Shown: positions 1 to 12,915, counted from the first letter of the stretch. The stretch is 64,000 nucleotides of DNA from Arthrobacter sp. OAP107 (GCF_040546765.1 NZ_JBEPOK010000001.1:1178001-1242000); one strand, 5' to 3'. The notes: generated by a model not told the origin, from the letters alone. Made by a program: numbers and translations.

Positions 1-99
1 GACGGCAGTGAAGCTCGCCAGTTGCCCGTTCAGCCGGCCCTGCGGGGTGCGCGCGCCGGACAGGATGACAACGTCGCTGTTGTCCGCGGAGTTGCTCAT
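1..99 (-). CDS. Thiolase (acetyl-CoA C-acetyltransferase), N-terminal part only
   Basis: Only the first 33 codons lie in the window; the gene continues past the left edge. Read leftward from the ATG at 99, the product begins MSNSADNSDVVILSG and goes on ARTPQGRLNGQLAS. The VVILSGARTPQGRLNG stretch is the usual first strand and loop of the thiolase fold, which condenses or cleaves acyl-CoA thioesters. The catalytic Cys and the CoA site are not visible, so the split between a biosynthetic acetyltransferase and a degradative thiolase is open. A purine-rich GGAAGAGA lies about 8 nt upstream. It is divergent from rpoB across about 390 bases. Confidence 0.8.
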   Translation of the reverse strand, partial: MSNSADNSDVVILSGARTPQGRLNGQLASFTAV

Positions 100-244
100 G
101 GATATTCTCTTCCGATCTTTTGGTCGATGGTTGGCCTAAGGGTATCGTGAGCCCGGTCACCTATCCATTCAACGCTGGGAAGGCGGGGTGCATTCCGGTT
201 AGGTGCCCGTGGCAACGGTGCTTGCTTTCTGCTGGCAAGTGGGG

Positions 245-273
245 TAGACACGCGTGGGGTTTTGCCGTATCGT
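245..273 (+). promoter_or_regulatory. Putative rpoB promoter
   Basis: A -35 element TAGACA (245-250, five of six matches to TTGACA), a 17-bp spacer and a -10 element TATCGT (268-273, TANNNT form) face rpoB. Transcription would begin near 280 and give a leader of about 210 nt. This is an inference from sequence match only. Confidence 0.45.
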
Positions 274-279
274 AGATAT

Positions 280-492
280 TTGCGTCTTCCCTGTTTACCT
301 TCAGCCTTCATATAGCGGTGGGCTTAGCCTGTTAGCTGTTCCATCAATGTGCCGTGAACAACGTCACCAGCATGGGCAGAACCAGGTTCCGGGTCATATA
401 GCGGAACCGGATGGTAGCACTGCGGAGTCACTTCGCAGGGTGAAAAGCGGGGGAGATCTGAAAACGCCTGAAGGTCTGTGGAAGGATCCCTC
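280..492 (+). other. rpoB leader with two small hairpins
   Basis: The stretch between the thiolase start and rpoB (100-492) holds no credible gene. The predicted rpoB leader contains a 7-bp stem (385-391 with 402-408, 10-nt loop) and an 8-bp stem with one G-U pair (420-427 with 431-438, 3-nt loop). Neither is followed by a T-run, so they are not clear terminators. Short open frames here lack ribosome binding sites. Confidence 0.35.
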
Positions 493-3400
493 TTGGTCGC
501 CTCGAGCACCTCTAATAACGAAACCGCTAACACGGCAAGCACCGATGGTGCGACTCGCCGGCTCTCATTCGCAAAGATTCACGAACCTCTTGACGTTCCG
601 AATCTGCTTGCCCTGCAGACGGACAGCTTCGACTGGCTGGTCGGAAACGAACGCTGGCAGGCCCGCGTTGCGAAGGCCGTCGAAGAAGGCGACCTGAGTG
701 TCGCCACCACCTCCGGTCTTTCCGACATCTTCGAAGAGATCTCCCCGATTGAGGACTTCCAGGGCACCATGTCCCTGAGCTTCTCCGATCCGGAGTTCGC
801 TGACCCGAAGTACACCATGGCTGAATGCAAGGACCGGGACGCTACGTACTCGGCACCGCTGTACGTCAAGGCCGAATTCATGAACAACAACACGGGCGAA
901 ATCAAGCAGCAGACCGTGTTCATGGGTGACTTCCCGCTGATGACCGAGAAGGGCACCTTCGTCGTCAACGGCACCGAGCGTGTCGTCGTTTCCCAGCTGG
1001 TCCGTTCCCCGGGCGCCTACTTTGAGCGCGCCGCTGACAAGACCAGCGACAAGGACATCTTTACCGCAAAGATCATTCCGTCCCGCGGAGCCTGGTTCGA
1101 GCTCGAGATCGACAAGCGCGACCAGGTCGGCGTGCGCCTCGACCGCAAGCGCAAGCAGTCGGTCACGGTGCTGCTGAAGGCCCTCGGCTGGACCGAAGGC
1201 CAGATCCTCGAGGAGTTCGGCCAGTACGACTCCATGCGTGCAACGCTGGAGAAGGACGCCACCGAAACCCGCGAAGACGCCCTGCTGGACATCTACCGCA
1301 AGCTGCGTCCGGGCGAGCCGCCCACAGTCGAGGCTGCCCAGTCCCTGCTGGACAACCTGTACTTCAACTCCAAGCGTTACGATCTGGCCAAGGTTGGCCG
1401 CTACAAGATCAACCGCAAGCTTGGCATCGACCGCTCCCTTGGCGACAAGGAAGCATCGGTCCTGCACGTTGAAGACATCGTGGCCATGATCAAGTTCCTC
1501 GTCGCGCTGCACGCCGGCGAGAAGACCATCATGGGCAAGCGCGACGGCGAAGACCACGAGCTGCGCGTCGAGATCGATGACATCGACCACTTCGGCAACC
1601 GCCGCATCCGCGCCGTGGGCGAGCTTATCGAGAACCAGGTCCGCACCGGCCTGTCCCGCATGGAGCGCGTCGTCCGCGAACGCATGACCACGCAGGACGT
1701 CGAGGCCATCACGCCGCAGACCCTGATCAATATCCGTCCCGTCGTGGCAGCCATCAAGGAGTTCTTCGGAACCTCCCAGCTGTCCCAGTTCATGGACCAG
1801 AACAACCCGCTCTCGGGTCTGACCCACAAGCGCCGCCTCTCCGCGCTGGGCCCGGGCGGTCTGTCCCGTGACCGTGCAGGCATGGAAGTCCGAGACGTTC
1901 ACCCGTCCCACTACGGACGTATGTGCCCCATCGAAACCCCTGAAGGCCCGAACATTGGTCTGATCGGTTCGCTGGCGTCCTACGGCCGCATCAACCCGTT
2001 CGGTTTCATCGAGACGCCTTACCGCCTGGTCAAGGACGGCGTCGTCTCCGACGACGTCCAGTACCTGACGGCCGACGACGAGGCAGAGGTCCTGATCGCA
2101 CAGGCCAACGCTCCGCTCGATGAGAACAAGCGCTTCGCTGAAGAGACCGTCCTGGTCCGTGCCCGCGGTGGTGGAGGCGAGCCCGTGCTGGTTCCCGCCG
2201 CTGATGTTCAGTTCATGGACGTTTCCCCGCGCCAGATGGTGTCCGTGGCAACCGCCCTGATCCCGTTCCTCGAGCACGACGACGCCAACCGTGCACTCAT
2301 GGGTGCCAACATGCAGCGCCAGGCTGTGCCGCTGGTCCGTTCCGAGGCCCCGTTCGTGGGTACCGGCATGGAGCGTGCTGCCGCCGTCGACGCCGGTGAC
2401 GTCACCATCGCCAAGAAGGCCGGTGTGGTTACCGAGGTCTCCGCCGAGCTCGTCATCATGCTCAACGACGACGGCACGGAAACCAACTACCGCATCAACA
2501 AGTTCGCCCGCTCCAACCAGGGCAACTGCTACAACAACCGTGTTCTGGTGAACGAAGGCCAGCGCCTGGAAGTTGGCGGCATCATCGCCGACGGCCCGGC
2601 AACGGACCAGGGCGAGCTCGCCCTCGGTAAGAACCTCCTCGTGGCATTCATGTCATGGGAAGGCCACAACTTCGAGGACGCCATCATCCTCTCGCAGCGG
2701 ATCGTTGCCGAGGACGTTCTTTCCTCCATCCACATCGAGGAGCACGAGATCGATGCCCGCGACACCAAGCTCGGTGCCGAGGAAATCACCCGTGACATCC
2801 CCAACGTGTCCGAGGAAGTCCTGGCAGGCCTGGACGAGCGCGGCATCATCCACATCGGTGCCGAGGTTGAAGCCGGCGACATCCTGGTCGGAAAGGTCAC
2901 CCCGAAGGGTGAAACCGAACTGACTCCGGAAGAGCGCCTGCTCCGCGCCATCTTCGGTGAGAAATCGCGCGAAGTCCGCGACACCTCCCTCAAGGTTCCG
3001 CACGGCGAGTCCGGCACCGTCATCGGCGTCCGCGTCTTCGACCGGGACAACGACGACGAGCTGCCCCCGGGCGTCAACCAGCTGGTCCGCGTCTACGTGG
3101 CTGCCAAGCGTAAGATCACCGACGGCGACAAGCTCGCCGGCCGCCACGGCAACAAGGGTGTTATCTCCAAGATCCTCCCGATCGAGGACATGCCCTTCCT
3201 TGCCGACGGTACCCCCGTTGACATCGTCCTGAACCCGCTGGGTGTTCCGGGCCGTATGAACGTCGGCCAGGTGCTGGAAACGCACTTGGGCTGGGTTGCC
3301 AAGACGGGCTGGAAGATCGAAGGCGAGCCCGAGTGGGCCAAGCAGCTGCCGAACCTGCCGCGCGAGAGTGGCCAGACCACTGTTGCAACGCCGGTCTTCG

Positions 3401-3999
3401 ACGGCGCCCGCGAAGAGGAAATCACGGGCCTGCTCGATTCCACCAACGTGACCCGCGACGGCGACCGCCTGATCGACTCCTCGGGCAAGACGCGCCTGTT
3501 CGACGGCCGCTCCGGCGAGCCGTTCCCGGATCCGATCTCGGTCGGCTACATGTACATCCTGAAGCTCCACCACCTGGTGGACGACAAGATCCACGCCCGC
3601 TCCACCGGCCCGTACTCCATGATCACGCAGCAGCCGCTGGGTGGTAAGGCACAGTTCGGTGGCCAGCGCTTCGGTGAAATGGAAGTGTGGGCGCTCGAAG
3701 CTTACGGCGCCGCCTACACGCTCCAGGAACTGCTCACGATCAAGTCCGATGACATCCACGGCCGTGTGAAGGTCTACGAGGCGATCGTCAAGGGCGAGAA
3801 CATCCCCGAGCCGGGTGTTCCCGAATCCTTCAAGGTGTTGATCAAGGAAATGCAGTCGCTGTGCCTGAACGTGGAAGTGCTTTCCACGGACGGAACCACA
3901 ATTGAAATGCGTGACTCTGATGACGCAGTCTTCACGGCTGCGGAAGAACTGGGCATCGATCTGTCTCGTGCAGAGCCCAGTTCCGTAGAAGAGGTCTAG
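493..3999 (+). CDS. rpoB: DNA-directed RNA polymerase subunit beta
   Basis: Beta subunit of RNA polymerase, 1168 residues from a TTG start. TTG at 493 is preferred over the in-frame GTG at 478 because GGAAGGA (480-486) sits 6 nt upstream of it. With this start the rifampicin pocket takes Mycobacterium tuberculosis numbering: SQLSQFMDQNNPLSGL with D435, THKRR with H445 and RLSALG with S450, all wild type, so target-site rifampicin resistance is not predicted. The strongly conserved GRMCPIETPEGPNIGL and the C-terminal MEVWALEAYGAAYTLQE, which contacts beta-prime, are present. rpoC follows after 102 bases that include a perfect 14-bp hairpin. Confidence 0.98.
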   Translation: MVASSTSNNETANTASTDGATRRLSFAKIHEPLDVPNLLALQTDSFDWLVGNERWQARVAKAVEEGDLSVATTSGLSDIFEEISPIEDFQGTMSLSFSDPEFADPKYTMAECKDRDATYSAPLYVKAEFMNNNTGEIKQQTVFMGDFPLMTEKGTFVVNGTERVVVSQLVRSPGAYFERAADKTSDKDIFTAKIIPSRGAWFELEIDKRDQVGVRLDRKRKQSVTVLLKALGWTEGQILEEFGQYDSMRATLEKDATETREDALLDIYRKLRPGEPPTVEAAQSLLDNLYFNSKRYDLAKVGRYKINRKLGIDRSLGDKEASVLHVEDIVAMIKFLVALHAGEKTIMGKRDGEDHELRVEIDDIDHFGNRRIRAVGELIENQVRTGLSRMERVVRERMTTQDVEAITPQTLINIRPVVAAIKEFFGTSQLSQFMDQNNPLSGLTHKRRLSALGPGGLSRDRAGMEVRDVHPSHYGRMCPIETPEGPNIGLIGSLASYGRINPFGFIETPYRLVKDGVVSDDVQYLTADDEAEVLIAQANAPLDENKRFAEETVLVRARGGGGEPVLVPAADVQFMDVSPRQMVSVATALIPFLEHDDANRALMGANMQRQAVPLVRSEAPFVGTGMERAAAVDAGDVTIAKKAGVVTEVSAELVIMLNDDGTETNYRINKFARSNQGNCYNNRVLVNEGQRLEVGGIIADGPATDQGELALGKNLLVAFMSWEGHNFEDAIILSQRIVAEDVLSSIHIEEHEIDARDTKLGAEEITRDIPNVSEEVLAGLDERGIIHIGAEVEAGDILVGKVTPKGETELTPEERLLRAIFGEKSREVRDTSLKVPHGESGTVIGVRVFDRDNDDELPPGVNQLVRVYVAAKRKITDGDKLAGRHGNKGVISKILPIEDMPFLADGTPVDIVLNPLGVPGRMNVGQVLETHLGWVAKTGWKIEGEPEWAKQLPNLPRESGQTTVATPVFDGAREEEITGLLDSTNVTRDGDRLIDSSGKTRLFDGRSGEPFPDPISVGYMYILKLHHLVDDKIHARSTGPYSMITQQPLGGKAQFGGQRFGEMEVWALEAYGAAYTLQELLTIKSDDIHGRVKVYEAIVKGENIPEPGVPESFKVLIKEMQSLCLNVEVLSTDGTTIEMRDSDDAVFTAAEELGIDLSRAEPSSVEEV

Positions 4000-4007
4000 C
4001 AGGGGTC

Positions 4008-4038
4008 CCGACGGCGGGTGGTGACCACCCGCCGTCGG
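4008..4038 (+). other. Perfect 14-bp hairpin between rpoB and rpoC
   Basis: CCGACGGCGGGTGG (4008-4021) pairs exactly with its complement at 4025-4038 across a 3-nt loop; flanking GGGG and CCCC (4002-4005, 4039-4042) can extend it past a bulge. No T-run follows, so full intrinsic termination is unlikely. It could be a processing site or a partial attenuator setting the rpoB to rpoC ratio. Confidence 0.6.
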
Positions 4039-4101
4039 CCCCTCGACCCTTCCCGCAACCAAGACTTCAGAATTTAGAGAACAAGAGAGAACAGGGACCA
4101 T

Positions 4102-8001
<3,900 letters not shown>

Positions 8002-8015
8002 CAGTCCGCTGTAAG

Positions 8016-8078
8016 CAACGCGGGGTCACTTACCGCCCGATCCATCACCCGGATTGGGCGCGTAGTGACCCCGCGTTG
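8016..8078 (+). terminator. rpoBC terminator
   Basis: A 15-bp outer stem (8016-8030 with 8064-8078) encloses a 10-bp inner stem with one G-U pair (8034-8043 with 8051-8060). TCGTTT follows. It stands 14 bases after the rpoC stop, as expected for the operon terminator. Confidence 0.75.
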
Positions 8079-8132
8079 TCGTTTAACCGCAGGGCAAATC
8101 CGCGCGGATTAAGGCCTCGGGGGAGTCCGTGC

Positions 8133-8138
8133 TAAACT
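8133..8138 (+). promoter_or_regulatory. Putative -10 element of the rpsL operon
   Basis: TAAACT fits the TANNNT form and lies after the rpoC terminator. The best -35 candidate, TTAAGG at 8109-8114, is poor and 18 bp away. A start near 8145 would give a leader of about 290 nt before rpsL. Confidence 0.3.
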
Positions 8139-8144
8139 TGAGAC

Positions 8145-8438
8145 CAATTGTTATTGTGGCAGTGGATGAGTGCGCCCGGTTTGCTGGAAGGCTGTATCAG
8201 TCGAAAGGCAGAACCGAGAGCGACGTTTCCGGTTTGCAGGGTTCTTGTGCAACGTATGCCACATTTTTGCATGCCTAGGGACAGTTGCGGCCGCGAGCTG
8301 CAGCGTCCCTCGTATGCGATCCGACATTAAGGCTTCGCCTCAGCTGCTCTGGAGACTTCTTCAAAGCTCGGGCGGCGGGGCAAAGCAAAAGGAGAGCGGC
8401 TGTCAGAGGCCGCTCCGGATAAAACGGAGAACACGAAA
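8145..8438 (+). other. Long structured leader of the rpsL operon
   Basis: No gene is supported between 8002 and 8438. The predicted leader contains an 11-bp stem with a one-base bulge (8277-8288 with 8300-8310) and a 7-bp GC stem (8394-8400 with 8409-8415) a few bases before the ribosome binding site. A leader this long and structured may host ribosomal-protein feedback control; that is inference. Confidence 0.4.
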
Positions 8439-8813
8439 GTGCCTACGATTAACCAGCTGGTCCGCAAGGGCCGCACGCCGAAGGTCTCAAAGACCAAGGC
8501 CCCCGCGCTTAAGGGCAGCCCGATGCGCCGCGGTGTTTGCACCCGCGTCTACACCACCACCCCGAAGAAGCCGAACTCGGCTCTGCGTAAGGTTGCACGT
8601 GTGCGCCTCAACGGTGGCATCGAAGTTACCGCCTACATCCCCGGTGTTGGCCACAACCTCCAGGAGCACTCCATTGTGCTCGTCCGTGGTGGTCGTGTGA
8701 AGGACCTCCCCGGCGTTCGCTACAAGATCGTCCGCGGTGCCCTCGATACCCAGGGTGTCAAGAACCGTAAGCAGGCTCGTAGCCGCTACGGCGCAAAGAT
8801 GGAGAAGAAGTAA
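8439..8813 (+). CDS. rpsL: 30S ribosomal protein S12
   Basis: S12, 124 residues, part of the decoding centre of the small subunit. The GTG start at 8439 follows GGAGAACACGAAA. The conserved loop TTTPKKPNSALRK contains the Lys that corresponds to position 43, and GRVKDLPGVRYK contains the Lys corresponding to 88. Both are the streptomycin-sensitive residues, so ribosomal streptomycin resistance is not predicted. rpsG begins 1 base after its stop codon, so the two are translated together. This heads the usual rpsL-rpsG-fusA-tuf order. Confidence 0.98.
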   Translation: MPTINQLVRKGRTPKVSKTKAPALKGSPMRRGVCTRVYTTTPKKPNSALRKVARVRLNGGIEVTAYIPGVGHNLQEHSIVLVRGGRVKDLPGVRYKIVRGALDTQGVKNRKQARSRYGAKMEKK

Positions 8814-8814
8814 T

Positions 8815-9285
8815 ATGCCTCGCAAGGGTCCGGCCCCGAAGCGGCCGCTCGTATCAGATCCCGTCTACGGCTCCCCGCTGGTCACCCAGCTGATCAACAA
8901 GGTGCTGGTTGACGGCAAGAAGTCCACCGCAGAGCGCATCGTTTACGGTGCCCTCGAAGGTGCACGCGCCAAGTCCGGCGGCGACCCCGTTGCAGCCCTC
9001 AAGAAGGCCATGGACAACGTCAAGCCTTCCCTCGAGGTCCGCTCCCGCCGTGTCGGTGGCGCCACCTACCAGGTTCCGGTTGAGGTCAAGCCGGGCCGCT
9101 CCACCGCCCTCGCCCTGCGTTGGCTGGTCGGCTACTCCAAGGCCCGCCGCGAAAAGACGATGACCGAGCGTCTCCAGAACGAAATCCTGGATGCCTCGAA
9201 CGGTCTCGGTGCCGCTGTGAAGCGTCGCGAAGACACCCACAAGATGGCCGAGTCCAACAAGGCCTTCGCCCACTACCGCTGGTAA
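8815..9285 (+). CDS. rpsG: 30S ribosomal protein S7
   Basis: S7, 156 residues, binds the 3' major domain of 16S rRNA and starts assembly of the small-subunit head. The start is the ATG at 8815, one base after the rpsL stop, giving MPRKGPAPKRPLVSDPVYGS. The same frame is open further upstream, but that part overlaps rpsL and has no S7 similarity. The C-terminal ESNKAFAHYRW is the typical S7 end. A 12-bp hairpin separates it from fusA. Confidence 0.98.
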   Translation: MPRKGPAPKRPLVSDPVYGSPLVTQLINKVLVDGKKSTAERIVYGALEGARAKSGGDPVAALKKAMDNVKPSLEVRSRRVGGATYQVPVEVKPGRSTALALRWLVGYSKARREKTMTERLQNEILDASNGLGAAVKRREDTHKMAESNKAFAHYRW

Positions 9286-9296
9286 AACTTCCCGTA

Positions 9297-9324
9297 CGCC
9301 GCCGGCTCCACCGAGCCGGCGGCG
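9297..9324 (+). other. 12-bp GC hairpin between rpsG and fusA
   Basis: CGCCGCCGGCTC (9297-9308) pairs with 9313-9324 around a 4-nt loop. No T-run follows. It resembles the hairpins between rpoB and rpoC and between rpsK and rpoA: stable, inside an operon, and not a normal intrinsic terminator. Confidence 0.55.
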
Positions 9325-9354
9325 AACGCGTAGTCCATCCGAAAGGGAGACACC

Positions 9355-11469
9355 GTGGCACAGGACGTGCTTACAGACCTTAGTAAGGTCCGCAACATCG
9401 GCATCATGGCCCACATCGATGCCGGCAAGACCACCACCACCGAGCGCATTCTGTTCTACACAGGTGTGAACCACAAGATTGGCGAAACGCACGACGGCGC
9501 TTCGACCACTGACTGGATGGAACAGGAAAAGGAACGCGGCATCACCATCACGTCTGCCGCCGTGACCTGCTTCTGGGAAAACAACCAGATCAACATCATC
9601 GACACCCCGGGCCACGTGGACTTCACGGTTGAGGTTGAGCGCTCCCTGCGCGTCCTCGACGGTGCAGTTGCCGTCTTCGATGGCAAGGAAGGCGTTGAGC
9701 CGCAGTCTGAGACCGTTTGGCGCCAGGCTGACAAGTACAACGTTCCGCGCATCTGTTTCGTCAACAAGATGGACAAGCTCGGCGCTGACTTCTACTTCAC
9801 CGTAGACACCATCATCAGCCGCCTGGGTGCCAAGCCGCTGGTTATGCAGCTGCCCATCGGTGCCGAGAACGACTTCATCGGCGTCGTGGACCTGCTCTAC
9901 ATGCGCGCACTGGTGTGGCCCGGCGATGCCAAGGGCGACGTGACCATGGGCGCCAAGTACGAAATCCGCGAGATCCCGGAAGACCTCAAGGCCAAGGCCG
10001 AGGAATACCGTTCGACCCTCGTGGAGACCGTTGCAGAGGCCTCCGAAGAACTCATGGAGAAGTACCTCGAGGGTGAAGAACTCACCATCGACGAACTCAA
10101 GGCCGGCATCCGCAAGATGACGATCAACTCCGAGCTCTACCCGGTGTTCTGTGGCTCCGCGTTCAAGAACCGTGGCGTTCAGCCGATGCTCGATGCAGTC
10201 GTCGACTACCTGCCGAACCCGCTCGACGTCCCGCCGATGATCGGTCACGATCCCCGCGACGAAGAGAAGGAACTGACCCGCAAGCCGTCCGCGGAAGAGC
10301 CGTTCTCCGCTCTGGCGTTCAAGATTGCTGCGCACCCGTTCTTCGGCCAGCTCACCTTCATCCGCGTGTACTCCGGTCACGTGGAAGCAGGCGCACAGGT
10401 GGTTAACTCCACCAAGGGCAAGAAGGAGCGCATCGGCAAGCTGTTCCAGATGCACGCCAACAAGGAAATGCCTGTTGAGGGCGCTACCGCGGGCCACATC
10501 TACGCAGCGATCGGTCTGAAGGACACCACCACGGGCGACACCCTGTGCGACTCCAGCAACCAGATCGTCCTCGAGTCCATGAGCTTCCCGGAGCCCGTGA
10601 TCTCGGTTGCCATCGAACCCAACACCAAGGGTGACCAGGAGAAGCTCTCCACGGCCATCCAGAAGCTCTCCGCTGAGGACCCGACCTTCCAGGTCTCCCT
10701 CAACGAAGACACCGGCCAGACCATCATCGCCGGCATGGGCGAGCTCCACCTGGACATCCTGGTGGACCGCATGCGCCGCGAGTTCAAGGTCGAGGCCAAC
10801 GTTGGCAAGCCGCAGGTTGCTTACCGCGAAACCATCAAGCGTGCCGTTGAGCGTCACGACTACACGCACAAGAAGCAGACCGGTGGTTCCGGCCAGTTCG
10901 CAAAGATCCAGATCGCGATCGAGCCGCTGGACACTGCGGAAGGCGAGCTGTACGAGTTCGAGAACAAGGTCACTGGTGGCCGCGTTCCGCGCGAATACAT
11001 CCCGTCCGTCGACGCCGGTATCCAGGATGCACTGAACGACGGTGTCCTGGCCGGTTACCCGGTTGTTGGCATCAAGGCAACGCTGGTTGACGGCGCTTAC
11101 CACGATGTTGACTCTTCGGAAATGGCGTTCAAGATCGCCGGCCGTATGGCTTTCAAGGAAGCCGCACGCAAGGCGAACCCTGTTCTGCTCGAACCGCTGA
11201 TGGATGTTGAGGTCCGCACCCCTGAGGAATACATGGGTGAAGTTATCGGTGACCTCAACTCCCGCCGTGGCCAGATGCAGTCCATGGAAGATGCCCAGGG
11301 CGTCAAGGTTGTCCGCGCACACGTACCGCTGTCCGGCATGTTCGGCTACATCGGTGACCTGCGTTCGAAGACCCAGGGCCGCGCTGTGTACTCCATGACG
11401 TTCAACAGCTACGCCGAGGTCCCGAAGGCAGTTGCCGACGAGATCATCCAGAAGTCCCGCGGCGAATAG
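9355..11469 (+). CDS. fusA: Elongation factor G
   Basis: Translocation GTPase of protein synthesis, 704 residues, from a GTG start after GAAAGGGAGA. The P-loop AHIDAGKTTTTER, the switch region GITITSAAVTC, DTPGHVDFT and NKMD are all present in the first 150 residues. The remaining EF-G domains follow, with FGYIGDLRSKTQGRA in domain V. It also works with ribosome recycling factor. Third gene of the str operon; the 255-base gap to tuf holds an alternative hairpin pair and a possible tuf promoter. Confidence 0.98.
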   Translation: MAQDVLTDLSKVRNIGIMAHIDAGKTTTTERILFYTGVNHKIGETHDGASTTDWMEQEKERGITITSAAVTCFWENNQINIIDTPGHVDFTVEVERSLRVLDGAVAVFDGKEGVEPQSETVWRQADKYNVPRICFVNKMDKLGADFYFTVDTIISRLGAKPLVMQLPIGAENDFIGVVDLLYMRALVWPGDAKGDVTMGAKYEIREIPEDLKAKAEEYRSTLVETVAEASEELMEKYLEGEELTIDELKAGIRKMTINSELYPVFCGSAFKNRGVQPMLDAVVDYLPNPLDVPPMIGHDPRDEEKELTRKPSAEEPFSALAFKIAAHPFFGQLTFIRVYSGHVEAGAQVVNSTKGKKERIGKLFQMHANKEMPVEGATAGHIYAAIGLKDTTTGDTLCDSSNQIVLESMSFPEPVISVAIEPNTKGDQEKLSTAIQKLSAEDPTFQVSLNEDTGQTIIAGMGELHLDILVDRMRREFKVEANVGKPQVAYRETIKRAVERHDYTHKKQTGGSGQFAKIQIAIEPLDTAEGELYEFENKVTGGRVPREYIPSVDAGIQDALNDGVLAGYPVVGIKATLVDGAYHDVDSSEMAFKIAGRMAFKEAARKANPVLLEPLMDVEVRTPEEYMGEVIGDLNSRRGQMQSMEDAQGVKVVRAHVPLSGMFGYIGDLRSKTQGRAVYSMTFNSYAEVPKAVADEIIQKSRGE

Positions 11470-11540
11470 TCCCCAGGACTGTCCACGCGACAAGCTGCGA
11501 AAAACCAGGTGCGTTTCCCCTGCGGAACACACCTAGTGCA

Positions 11541-11579
11541 GATGGCCGGAACGCTGGTTCCGGCCCGGTTCCGGCCATC
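11541..11579 (+). terminator. Hairpin after fusA, possible weak terminator
   Basis: A 12-bp stem forms between 11541-11552 and 11568-11579 with a 15-nt loop. The same left arm can instead pair over 8 bp with a second copy of TTCCGGCC at 11558-11565. There is no T-run, so termination may be partial. Confidence 0.4.
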
Positions 11580-11626
11580 CGCACGAACAGGCTCTAGGCA
11601 CTAGTATTAGTTCCTGAATCTGCAAT

Positions 11627-11655
11627 TTCATCAATCCAAAGCCCCCAAGTAGACT
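11627..11655 (+). promoter_or_regulatory. Putative tuf promoter
   Basis: TTCATC (11627-11632), a 17-bp spacer and TAGACT (11650-11655) lie about 70 bases before tuf. The -10 is of TANNNT form and matches the -10 candidates before secY and truA. The -35 is weak. A separate tuf promoter would allow EF-Tu to exceed EF-G. Confidence 0.35.
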
Positions 11656-11724
11656 TACTGGAGTTTCTGCCGCGATAAGCGCGGTCGAAGGTAAGCCATT
11701 TGAAAAACGTTCTAGGAGGAACCT

Positions 11725-12915
11725 GTGGCAAAGGCAAAGTTCGAGCGGACTAAGCCGCACGTTAACATCGGTACCATTGGTCACGTTGACCACGGTAAGA
11801 CGACGTTGACGGCCGCCATTTCCAAGGTGCTGTACGACAAGTACCCGACTCTCAACGAGAAGCGTGACTTCGCGTCGATCGACTCTGCTCCGGAAGAGCG
11901 TCAGCGCGGCATTACCATCAACATCTCCCACGTTGAGTACCAGACCGAGAAGCGCCACTACGCACACGTAGACGCTCCGGGTCACGCTGACTACATCAAG
12001 AACATGATCACCGGTGCTGCTCAGATGGACGGCGCAATCCTCGTGGTTGCCGCTACTGACGGTCCGATGGCTCAGACCCGCGAGCACGTTCTGCTCGCCC
12101 GCCAGGTTGGTGTTCCCTACCTGCTGGTCGCGCTGAACAAGGCAGACATGGTTGACGACGAGGAACTCCTCGACCTCGTCGAAATGGAAGTTCGTGAGCT
12201 CCTGAGCTCGCAGGGCTTCGATGGCGACGAAGCACCGGTTGTCCGCGTTTCCGGCCTCAAGGCCCTGGAAGGCGACCCGGAGTGGGTCAAGTCTGTTGAG
12301 GACCTGATGGCTGCTGTCGACGAGTCCGTTCCGGACCCCGTACGTGACCGCGACAAGCCGTTCCTGATGCCGATCGAAGACGTCTTCACGATCACCGGCC
12401 GTGGCACCGTTGTTACGGGCCGCGCCGAGCGTGGAACCCTCGCCATCAACTCCGAGGTCGAGATCGTCGGCATCCGCCCGGTCCAGAAGACCACGGTTAC
12501 CGGTATCGAGATGTTCCACAAGCAGCTCGACGAAGCATGGGCCGGCGAGAACTGTGGCCTGCTGCTCCGCGGTCTGAAGCGCGACGACGTCGAGCGTGGC
12601 CAGGTTGTCGTCAAGCCGGGTTCCATCACCCCGCACACCGACTTCGAGGCTAACGTCTACATCCTCTCCAAGGACGAAGGCGGACGTCACAACCCGTTCT
12701 ACTCGAACTACCGCCCGCAGTTCTACTTCCGTACCACGGACGTAACCGGCGTTATCACCCTGCCGGAAGGCACGGAAATGGTTATGCCTGGCGACAACAC
12801 TGAGATGACCGTTGCGCTCATCCAGCCGATCGCTATGGAAGAGGGCCTCGGCTTCGCTATCCGTGAAGGCGGCCGCACCGTTGGTTCGGGACGTGTCACC
12901 AAGATCATCAAGTAA
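11725..12915 (+). CDS. tuf: Elongation factor Tu
   Basis: EF-Tu, 396 residues, the GTPase that delivers aminoacyl-tRNA to the ribosome. GTG start after a near-perfect AGGAGG. Seen in order: P-loop GHVDHGKTTLT near residue 20, effector loop RGITIN, DAPGHADYIKNM, NKADMV, and the beta-barrel domains with FRTTDVTGVI near the C terminus. Its strong codon bias matches a very highly expressed gene. It ends the str operon and is followed by a strong intrinsic terminator. Confidence 0.98.
   Translation: MAKAKFERTKPHVNIGTIGHVDHGKTTLTAAISKVLYDKYPTLNEKRDFASIDSAPEERQRGITINISHVEYQTEKRHYAHVDAPGHADYIKNMITGAAQMDGAILVVAATDGPMAQTREHVLLARQVGVPYLLVALNKADMVDDEELLDLVEMEVRELLSSQGFDGDEAPVVRVSGLKALEGDPEWVKSVEDLMAAVDESVPDPVRDRDKPFLMPIEDVFTITGRGTVVTGRAERGTLAINSEVEIVGIRPVQKTTVTGIEMFHKQLDEAWAGENCGLLLRGLKRDDVERGQVVVKPGSITPHTDFEANVYILSKDEGGRHNPFYSNYRPQFYFRTTDVTGVITLPEGTEMVMPGDNTEMTVALIQPIAMEEGLGFAIREGGRTVGSGRVTKIIK

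Noticed and set aside
4008..4038. rpoB-rpoC hairpin as a full terminator
   Set aside because: No T-run, and rpoC needs read-through; kept only as a structural element.
8148..8700. Short plus-strand frames in the rpsL leader
   Set aside because: No ribosome binding site and no family; the longer one overlaps rpsL out of frame.
8854..11532. Minus-strand open frame of about 890 codons opposite rpsG and fusA
   Set aside because: Same reasoning: antisense to strongly biased genes, no start signal, no recognisable domain.
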